From contig CAJTPU010000031.1 of assembly GCA_910578335.1 (NCBI GenBank), positions 1-27,541 of the forward strand: a DNA stretch of 27,541 bases, written 5' to 3'. Position 1 is the first letter of the stretch. Every line of letters starts with the position of its first letter. A program made the translations under genes and the position numbers. The notes beneath the pieces are model-generated. The model searched no databases. It was not told the origin of the DNA and saw nothing but the letters and a program-made list of their open reading frames with translations. This DNA comes from an uncultured Lachnospiraceae bacterium (GTDB lineage Bacteria; Bacillota; Clostridia; Lachnospirales; Lachnospiraceae). Of the stretch, positions 15,551-21,485 are shown one piece after another.

Positions 15551-15579
15551 TTGCATTTTTTTCCTAAAAGTGATATAAT
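15551..15579 (+). promoter_or_regulatory. Sigma-A promoter of the glycosyltransferase-plsY operon
   Basis: TTGCAT (15551-15556) and a perfect TATAAT (15574-15579) are 17 bp apart. Its -35 is six bases from the -35 of the divergent pectin promoter. Transcription would begin near 15586, which rules out the upstream TTG start of the glycosyltransferase frame. Confidence 0.8.
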
Positions 15580-15629
15580 TGCAAAAAGTCCCATTTGCAC
15601 ACTACAAACATAAGGATGACGATTATTTT

Positions 15630-16760
15630 ATGAAGGTACTGATTTTATCCTCGGCTACGGGCGGAGGACACAACGCCGCCGGCGCAGCCGTGCAGGAGGC
15701 ACTCTTAGATGCAGGGCACGAAGCCGTTATGATGGATATGTTTCTCCTTGCCAGCGCACGCACGGCAAGATTTGTAGGGCAGTGTTACGTGCGCACGGCA
15801 CGCGGCATTCCCCGCGTTTTCGGTATGCTCTACCGCTTTGCCGGCTTTATCAGCTCCAGCCGCCGCAAGTCTCCCATATATTATGCAAACGGACTGATGG
15901 CAAAGAAATTACATGCTTACCTTACAGAGCAGCACTATGATGCGATAGTGATGCCCCACCTTTTTCCGGCGGAAACAATTACCTACATGAAGCGGCACGG
16001 CATGACGCTCCCTCTCACCGTTGCAGTTGCCACGGATTATACCTGTATTCCCTTTTTTGAAGAGACGGAGTGTGACTATTATATTATCCCGCACGAAGAG
16101 CTCACAGAAGAATTTACCCGCAGAAAAGTACCCGCGGGCAAGCTGCTTCCCTACGGGATTCCGGTTAAAAAAGCATTCTGCACAAAAGTGACGCAGACGC
16201 TTGCCAAAGAAAGCCTGCAGCTTCCGCCCGACAAACCCATGTACCTGATTATGAGCGGCAGCATGGGCTTCGGAAAAATCCACATTTTTGCCTACGAGCT
16301 GGTACGCAGCCTGAAAGACGGGGAGCATGTCGTAATTATCTGCGGCAACAACAAAAAGCTCAAGCGCAATTTAAAACGTTTGTTTTTCCGTACACCCAAT
16401 GTACATGTTATCGGATATACCACCAATGTTGCCGATTATATGGCGGCTTGCGACGTTATTTACACCAAGCCGGGCGGACTGACTACCACCGAAGCGCTCA
16501 ACCGCAATATTCCCATCGTGCACACGGCGCCGATTCCGGGCTGTGAAACAAAAAACAGAGAATTTTTTGTTTCCCGCGGCATGTCCATCGCGGCAGAGCA
16601 CATCCACACCCAGATAAAGCAGGGAAAGCTCCTTGTGGAGGACGTAAGAATCCGAAACGGCATGTTGTCGGCGCAAAAGAAAAACGCCCTGCCGGACGCT
16701 GCCGAAAAAATCTGCCGCCTGTTAGAAGCACAGACTGCAAAAGAAAACGAATCAACCTGA
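15630..16760 (+). CDS. MGDG synthase/UgtP-like diacylglycerol glycosyltransferase
   Basis: 376 residues. The N-terminus MKVLILSSATGGGHNAAGAA carries the GGGH..AA signature of the monogalactosyldiacylglycerol synthase N-terminal domain. The C-terminal half has the GT28-type donor site (MSGSMGFGKIHIF, VIICGNNKKLKRNL, YTKPGGLTTTEAL, with P-G-G binding the nucleotide sugar). These enzymes transfer a hexose from a UDP-sugar to diacylglycerol at the inner face of the membrane, making glycolipids and sometimes lipoteichoic acid anchors. The sugar cannot be told from sequence. The start at 15630 is downstream of the promoter and has AAGGA 13 bases upstream. plsY begins 30 bases after its stop, a coherent lipid operon. 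Confidence 0.88.
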   Translation: MKVLILSSATGGGHNAAGAAVQEALLDAGHEAVMMDMFLLASARTARFVGQCYVRTARGIPRVFGMLYRFAGFISSSRRKSPIYYANGLMAKKLHAYLTEQHYDAIVMPHLFPAETITYMKRHGMTLPLTVAVATDYTCIPFFEETECDYYIIPHEELTEEFTRRKVPAGKLLPYGIPVKKAFCTKVTQTLAKESLQLPPDKPMYLIMSGSMGFGKIHIFAYELVRSLKDGEHVVIICGNNKKLKRNLKRLFFRTPNVHVIGYTTNVADYMAACDVIYTKPGGLTTTEALNRNIPIVHTAPIPGCETKNREFFVSRGMSIAAEHIHTQIKQGKLLVEDVRIRNGMLSAQKKNALPDAAEKICRLLEAQTAKENEST

Positions 16761-16790
16761 AAATTACTTATGATGCGCATGGAGAATGTT

Positions 16791-17420
16791 ATGAGATACC
16801 TTTTTTACATTGTACTCGGCTATTTATCAGGCAGCGTTATGTATGCTTACCTGATTCCCAGATTGTTAAAGCATATCGATATACGTGAGCTTTCCGAGGA
16901 CGGCAATCCCGGAACTGCCAACGCCTTTCTTCACGCCGGAGTTCCGATTGGCATTCTGGTTATTTTGTGTGAGCTCTTAAAGGGTGCGCTTCCCGTATGG
17001 GCGGCGGCGCGCAGGCTTTCCGTATCGCACCTGCTCTTTGCGCCTGTTCTGGCAGCGCCTGTTCTGGGTCATGCTTTTCCTCTCTTTTTTGGCGGGAAAG
17101 GCGGCGGGAAATCCATAGCCGCAGCCTTTGGCGTGCTTATCGGATTGTACCCTGACTTAAGTCCCGCACTCACCCTCGCCGCACTCTATATCCTGTTTTC
17201 ACTTGTTATCATCATCAAACCTCACTTTTTCCGCTCGGTTATCACGTTCCTTTTGTTCGCCGTACTGTGCCTTTTAGACCGGGAACTTCCCCTGTCCGTA
17301 GCAGTCGGCATCCTTCTGCTCTCCGGCATTGTCATCCGGCAGCATTTCATTCGGTACCGCGGCGAACATATTGGCGTTGTCTTCCCCATCCACCGGCTGT
17401 TTAAAAGCAGGACCGAATAG
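16791..17420 (+). CDS. plsY: Glycerol-3-phosphate acyltransferase PlsY family protein
   Basis: 209 residues with five or more membrane segments. PlsY transfers an acyl group from acyl phosphate to glycerol 3-phosphate, the first step of phospholipid synthesis. Visible motifs: YLSGSVMYAYLIP at 11-23, DGNPGTANAFLHAG at 37-50 (the GNPGxxN motif), and GHAFPLFFGGKGGGKSIA at 93-110. The last block departs from the usual FKGGKGVAT form, so this may be a divergent paralogue and not the only PlsY of the cell. The ATG at 16791 has GGAG six bases upstream; ATGs at 16770-16780 lie before that site. The stop codon directly abuts the stop of the minus-strand regulator, with no terminator between. Confidence 0.88.
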   Translation: MRYLFYIVLGYLSGSVMYAYLIPRLLKHIDIRELSEDGNPGTANAFLHAGVPIGILVILCELLKGALPVWAAARRLSVSHLLFAPVLAAPVLGHAFPLFFGGKGGGKSIAAAFGVLIGLYPDLSPALTLAALYILFSLVIIIKPHFFRSVITFLLFAVLCLLDRELPLSVAVGILLLSGIVIRQHFIRYRGEHIGVVFPIHRLFKSRTE

Positions 17421-18101
17421 TCATCCCGCTTTGTATCCGGTTCCCCAGACTGCCTTGATATACTTTGGCTCTCTGGGATTTTCCTCCAGCTTTTCTCTGA
17501 TATGATGGATATGCACTGCTATGGTGTTGTCCGCACCAATGGGTTTCATATGCCAGATGGCTTCATAAATCTGGCTGATAGAAAGTACTTTCCCTTTTTC
17601 CTGTACCAAAAGCTTTACAATCTCATATTCAATGGGCGTCAGCTTTATCTCCTGTTTCCCCACAAACACCCGCTTACTGATATCGTTTATCACCAAATCA
17701 TTCACCCTGTATAAATGTTCTTTTGTGTCACAGGACATTCTGGTATAGCGCCTGAGCCTTGATTTTGCCCTTGCCAGCAGCTCTAACGGACTGCAGTCTG
17801 CATAGGAAAGGCAGTCGTCTGCTCCCGCCTCCAGCATCTCGATTTTTTCCCCCTCCGCATTCTGCTCCATAAGCACAAGAATCGGTATACTGCTCTCCTT
17901 TCTGATTTCACGCACAATATCCGCACCGCCCTCCCCCCTTCCGGAAAACCCCATAAGCAGAAGGTACGGCGCTTTTTTTCGAATCAGCTCATACAGCCCG
18001 CCCAAGGTATCCGTCTCTAGTACTTCATAGCTTTCCCCCGCAAACAGATGCCGCATCTCCTCCATCCTGCCAATGCTGCCGTAAATCAATATACTGTCCA
18101 C
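17421..18101 (-). CDS. OmpR-type regulator with a degenerate receiver domain
   Basis: 226 residues from a GTG at 18101 with AAAGGAG eight bases upstream; a TTG at 18122 lies before that site. The C-terminal winged helix is intact (LTPIEYEIVKLLVQEKGKVL, ADNTIAVHIHHIREKLEENP, IKAVWGTGYKAG) and resembles VanR/OmpR proteins. The receiver (1-118) keeps its fold pattern, with AGADDCLS and LLARAKSRLRR aligning well, but lost every phosphorylation residue: the N-terminal acidic pair is G8-S9, the phosphoacceptor Asp is G51, the Thr is Met, and the Lys-Pro is Tyr-Ala. No histidine kinase is nearby. It probably acts without phosphorylation. Its targets are unknown. Confidence 0.9.
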   Translation of the reverse strand: MDSILIYGSIGRMEEMRHLFAGESYEVLETDTLGGLYELIRKKAPYLLLMGFSGRGEGGADIVREIRKESSIPILVLMEQNAEGEKIEMLEAGADDCLSYADCSPLELLARAKSRLRRYTRMSCDTKEHLYRVNDLVINDISKRVFVGKQEIKLTPIEYEIVKLLVQEKGKVLSISQIYEAIWHMKPIGADNTIAVHIHHIREKLEENPREPKYIKAVWGTGYKAG

Positions 18102-18128
18102 CCAGCCTTCTCCTTTCCTCAAAACTTA

Positions 18129-18205
18129 TTTTTAGGATTCGGGTGTAAAAAGCCCGGACAGGAAGCAACTTCAGTCAGGGCTTTTGACACCCGAATCTTT
18201 TTAGG
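18129..18205. repeat. 62-bp palindrome flanked by TTTTTAGG direct repeats
   Basis: The core (18136-18197) folds into one long hairpin: GATTCGGGTGT with ACACCCGAATC, then AAAAGCCC with GGGCTTTT, then GAC with GTC, then GAAG with CTTC around a small loop, with single mismatches between blocks. TTTTTAGG occurs on both sides (18129-18136 and 18198-18205). On the plus strand the stem is followed by five Ts, so it can act as an intrinsic terminator for plus-strand transcripts; on the minus strand it lies in the leader of the regulator gene. Confidence 0.8.
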
Positions 18206-18301
18206 CGTTTGCGAAACTCCTGTTTATCAGTCCCGAATTGTGTAGATTCTTTAGTGTATTATACCGCGGATTTTGTCAAAACTGGTATTGTTAATTTTGC
18301 G

Positions 18302-18342
18302 AAAAAAAACTGTAAAATACCAAGCGGATTTTACAGTTTTTC
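18302..18342 (-). terminator. Intrinsic terminator of the vanZ-like gene
   Basis: AAAAACTGTAAAAT (18305-18318) pairs with ATTTTACAGTTTTT (18328-18341) in a 14-bp stem with a nine-base loop. On the minus strand it runs into eight Ts. The stop codon of the vanZ-like gene (18331-18333) lies within the stem. The plus strand also has a T-rich tail. Confidence 0.85.
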
Positions 18343-18819
18343 TTTCTTTTTTTCTATTCTTTTGTGTAAACCTTTCATCAGGACAAAGCACAAGTAGCCG
18401 ATAAAAGCGCCCAGTCCGTTTAGGAGGATATCATCTACATCAAAAATGCCGAACGCACTAAAAAGCTGAAACAGCTCAATGCCCAAAATAAAGAGCAGCG
18501 CCGTTGCCATACAGATAAACAGATTCTCAAATATCTTATGAATCCGCGGCATCATATAGCCCAACGGTATAAATGCAACGATATTTCCAATCAGATTGCC
18601 AAAGCTGTTAATCCCTTTGTTGTCCCAATGCCGGATATAGAGCTTGATTGTCTTAAATAATTCAAAATTTGCCCCGCTTAATCCCTCCCAGAATACCTCT
18701 TTTTTCCAAGAAGCAGCAATCTGCTGCATCACTGCAAACGGATACTTAAATATAATGACCTTTACCAGTATCAGCAGATACAGGATAAAGAGAATCCGCA
18801 TACATTTCTTATTTATCAT
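18331..18819 (-). CDS. VanZ-family membrane protein
   Basis: 162 residues with four hydrophobic segments: ILFILYLLILVKVIIFKYPF, IGNIVAFIPLGYMMP, FICMATALLFILGIELFQLF and LNGLGAFIGYLCFVLM. The NLIGNIVAFIPLG block and the GIFDVDDILLNGLGAFIGY block are the VanZ-family signature. The family is named after the enterococcal teicoplanin-resistance protein, but most members are of unknown function; no other glycopeptide-resistance gene is present, so a resistance role is not implied. The ATG at 18819 has GGAG six bases upstream, better than the ATG at 18831. It lies 39 bases after truA and could be cotranscribed with it. Confidence 0.88.
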   Translation of the reverse strand: MINKKCMRILFILYLLILVKVIIFKYPFAVMQQIAASWKKEVFWEGLSGANFELFKTIKLYIRHWDNKGINSFGNLIGNIVAFIPLGYMMPRIHKIFENLFICMATALLFILGIELFQLFSAFGIFDVDDILLNGLGAFIGYLCFVLMKGLHKRIEKKKEKL

Positions 18820-18858
18820 GATACTCTCCATATCCGCCGCGAGTACCCCTGCACGAAC

Positions 18859-19596
18859 CTAATAACGCACTTCCAACAGCGTCAATCCCAAAGCCGGTAC
18901 GAGCATCCCTGCCTGTTCCCTGTTTCCACAAGTTAAAAGCGCATCCATCTCCTCCGGCACCCGCCTGCCTTCTCCCACTTCCAGCAGCGTGCCGGTAAGG
19001 ATACGAACCATATGGAACAAAAAGCCATTCCCCCGAAAATAAAGCCGCAGCATATCCTGCTCCTTTTCTATCCTTATTTCGGCAATGCTCCTTACCGTAG
19101 ATTTTTTCCCTTTTTTGGTTGAGGTAAACGCAGCAAAATCATGAGTCCCCACAAGCCGCCCTGCCGCCGCGCGCATAGCCTCCACATTAAGCGGCGCAGG
19201 ATGCGCGTAAGAATATCTTCTGTCAAATATATGCGGCTTGCTGCTGTTAATCACCTGATAACAATAGGTTTTTTCTTTCACCAAAAGACGGCTGTGAAAT
19301 CTTTCAGATACTTCCTCCACAGATATTACCCCGATATCCTTCGGCAGATACTGGTTCATATAGGCTAAAATTTCCTCTGTTGTCATGTCCGTATTCATGT
19401 GGGCGTTCGCCACCTGCCCCCGCGCATGAACACCGGCGTCCGTCCTGCCGCTGCCCTGCACCTCTACCTTAGAGCCGCACATTTTACAAAGCAGCGCCTC
19501 CAGCTTTCCCTGTATGGTATTTTCGGTATTTTCCTGTTTCTGCCAGCCCTGATACCTTGTCCCCTCATATTCCAAAAGCAGCTTAAAATTGCGCAT
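18859..19596 (-). CDS. truA: tRNA pseudouridine(38-40) synthase TruA
   Basis: 245 residues, the normal TruA length. It converts uridines 38-40 of the tRNA anticodon arm to pseudouridine. The N-terminus MRNFKLLLEYEGTRYQGWQK is typical and the catalytic aspartate is D53 in GSGRTDAGVHARGQVAN. Other family blocks are FHSRLLVKEKTYCYQV and FLFHMVRILTGTLLEVG. The ATG at 19596 has GAGGAG seven bases upstream and begins one base after the upstream stop codon. The longer frame to 19686 would add a basic tail inside the transporter gene and was rejected. Confidence 0.96.
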   Translation of the reverse strand: MRNFKLLLEYEGTRYQGWQKQENTENTIQGKLEALLCKMCGSKVEVQGSGRTDAGVHARGQVANAHMNTDMTTEEILAYMNQYLPKDIGVISVEEVSERFHSRLLVKEKTYCYQVINSSKPHIFDRRYSYAHPAPLNVEAMRAAAGRLVGTHDFAAFTSTKKGKKSTVRSIAEIRIEKEQDMLRLYFRGNGFLFHMVRILTGTLLEVGEGRRVPEEMDALLTCGNREQAGMLVPALGLTLLEVRY

Positions 19597-19597
19597 C

Positions 19598-20851
19598 CTA
19601 GTGCTCCTCTTTTTCTTTCGCGTTTTTTCTCTGACCGTCCTGCCCCTGCTCCTCTTTCTGCTTCTGGCTTGCAAGCGCTTCCTCACATTCCTGCCGGTAA
19701 GTGTCTATAATATACAAATCCTGCGGCGTCAGCCTGCGGAAATGGTTCAGCCCCGCCGAAAGGATTTTGATGCTGTTTTTGGTGGTGTCAAAGGCGCCCT
19801 CCTCATACATGGTGAAAAGAATAATGCCTATCGGTACTGCTACTATCATGCCCATTACGCCGCCAACCATGTATCCGATATACAAAAGAAATAAAGTCGG
19901 CAGCGGCGGCACGCCCACGGAGTCTCCCACAATCTTTGGCTGTATAATCTGCCTGACGAGCTGGCTCACGCCCCAGATAACTAAAAGTTCGATTGTCATA
20001 AGGTAATCCGCACTCAAAAATTTGACAATCGCCCACGGCACCATCGCCGTGCCGGTTCCAAAAAAAGGAAGAAAATCCAAAATAGCAATGCCAAATGCTA
20101 TCAACGGCGCATAATCCACGCCCAAAACCAGAAATCCAATCACCAAAAGCAGGTAAATCCAGACCTCAATCTTAATCTGCGCCTTGAAATAACCGCCCAC
20201 CGCTTTTACCAGACTTCTTTTTATCAGCCTGAGACGGTAAAGCAGCGCTTCCGGCATATACTTTTGCACGCCCTGCCCAATCTGCTCTTTTTCCGCCACA
20301 AACAGGTAGGAAGACAGCAGGCACATAATCAACCCTATCAAAAAAGTGGGAAGCCATTTGGCAAAATTACCCACCGCCTCAATGGTGGGGCTGGAAAGCT
20401 TTCCCACAAGTTCTCCGGCAAAGCCGCTTGCAGAAGCAGCAATTTTATCTATGGTATTCCTGACGTCCTTCGGAAGCTTGTCATAGACAACACTCAGATT
20501 TTTGGCTATTGTGTCAAAGTCCTCCTGCAAATCCTCCCACATCTGGGGCAGGTCCCTGACAAAGCCTCCAAGCTCCTTGGACAAATTGACTACAAGCAGA
20601 TACCCGGCAAGCACCACCAGACCGATAACGGCGATGATAACAAACGCACTGCCCGCCTTTCTTCGGATTTTCAGTTTTTTCTCCAGAAAGCGCACCATGG
20701 GACCGGCAATCAGCGCGATAATCCAGCCAATGATAAAGGGCAGAAAGAATATAATCCCCCTTGGCACAAGCCAGATGACCGCAATCAGAATAACCAGCGC
20801 AATCGCCAGGTTCAATACCGCCTTCACGTACTTTTTCATCGATTCACTCAT
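19598..20851 (-). CDS. AI-2E/PerM-family membrane transporter
   Basis: 417 residues with about seven to eight hydrophobic segments. The family includes YtvI/PerM proteins and the proposed autoinducer-2 exporter TqsA; substrates of most members are unknown. The paired segments near the N-terminus (LNLAIALVILIAVIWLV, IIFFLPFIIGWIIALI) are followed by a hydrophilic stretch with amphipathic helices (GGFVRDLPQMWEDLQEDFDT). Family blocks LDFLPFFGTGTAMVPWAI and GDSVGVPPLPTLFLLYIG are clear. A soluble C-terminal tail of about 60 residues is rich in Lys, Glu and Gln. The ATG at 20851 has AGAGG six bases upstream. It is 18 bases from ysxC and almost touches truA, so these genes likely form one transcript. 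Confidence 0.9.
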   Translation of the reverse strand: MSESMKKYVKAVLNLAIALVILIAVIWLVPRGIIFFLPFIIGWIIALIAGPMVRFLEKKLKIRRKAGSAFVIIAVIGLVVLAGYLLVVNLSKELGGFVRDLPQMWEDLQEDFDTIAKNLSVVYDKLPKDVRNTIDKIAASASGFAGELVGKLSSPTIEAVGNFAKWLPTFLIGLIMCLLSSYLFVAEKEQIGQGVQKYMPEALLYRLRLIKRSLVKAVGGYFKAQIKIEVWIYLLLVIGFLVLGVDYAPLIAFGIAILDFLPFFGTGTAMVPWAIVKFLSADYLMTIELLVIWGVSQLVRQIIQPKIVGDSVGVPPLPTLFLLYIGYMVGGVMGMIVAVPIGIILFTMYEEGAFDTTKNSIKILSAGLNHFRRLTPQDLYIIDTYRQECEEALASQKQKEEQGQDGQRKNAKEKEEH

Positions 20852-20869
20852 AAAAAACCTCTTTTAACA

Positions 20870-21466
20870 CTATTCTTCGGACTCATCCAAAAACTTGTCC
20901 AACACCGCGTAAATTTCATCCCTGCCCTGCTTGCTCTCTGCCGAAAAAGGAATCACAACCGTATCGCCCCCTGCTTTCAGGGTGCTTTTTATCAGGCTTA
21001 CCTGCTTTGAAAGCTGGCTGCGTTTTATCTTGTCTAACTTGGTGGCAATGATAATAGGCTGATACCCCTGCTTCTTTATCCAGTCATACATAATACAGTC
21101 GTTGCCGCCCGGTGCATGGCGGATATCGATAAGCAAAAACACAGCCTTGAGCCGTTTTGACCTGTGGAGATAGTTTTCCACCATTTTGCCCCACTTTGCC
21201 TTGACCTCTTCATTGGCGCGCGCATAGCCGTATCCCGGCAAATCCACAAAATAGATTTCATTGTTGATATTGTAAAAATTGATTGTCTGTGTCTTTCCCG
21301 GCTGCGAACTGATACGGGCAAGAGATTTCCGGTTCATCAAAGCGTTAATCAGCGAAGATTTCCCCACATTGCTTTTTCCCGCAAACGCTACTTCCGGAAG
21401 CAGGTTATCCGGTATCTTGCTTGTGATGCCGCAGACAGTCTCCAGACTCACATTCTTAATTACCAT
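20870..21466 (-). CDS. ysxC: Ribosome-biogenesis GTPase YsxC/EngB
   Basis: 198 residues, standard for the TrmE-Era-EngA-YihA-type GTPases of this group. It assists late assembly of the 50S subunit. G1 is GKSNVGKSS at about 30-38, the G2 region is PGKTQTINFY, G3 is DLPGYGYA, and G4 is TKLDK in the stretch IIIATKLDKIKRSQ. The ATG at 21466 has AAAGGAG upstream within the 19-base gap after lon. The lon-ysxC order is the same as in Bacillus subtilis. Confidence 0.96.
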   Translation of the reverse strand: MVIKNVSLETVCGITSKIPDNLLPEVAFAGKSNVGKSSLINALMNRKSLARISSQPGKTQTINFYNINNEIYFVDLPGYGYARANEEVKAKWGKMVENYLHRSKRLKAVFLLIDIRHAPGGNDCIMYDWIKKQGYQPIIIATKLDKIKRSQLSKQVSLIKSTLKAGGDTVVIPFSAESKQGRDEIYAVLDKFLDESEE

Positions 21467-21485
21467 CCTTAGCCTTCTCCTTTCA

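Noticed and set aside
15579..15629. N-terminal extension of the glycosyltransferase from a TTG
   Set aside because: The TTG overlaps the -10 box, so it would not be in the transcript.
18331..18819. VanZ-like protein as a glycopeptide-resistance gene
   Set aside because: No vanHAX-type genes or intact two-component system nearby; the family is widespread with mostly unknown roles.
20264..21010. 248-residue plus-strand frame across the AI-2E-family gene and ysxC
   Set aside because: Antisense to two well-identified genes and their junction; rich in Asn/Gln/His as expected of a shadow frame.
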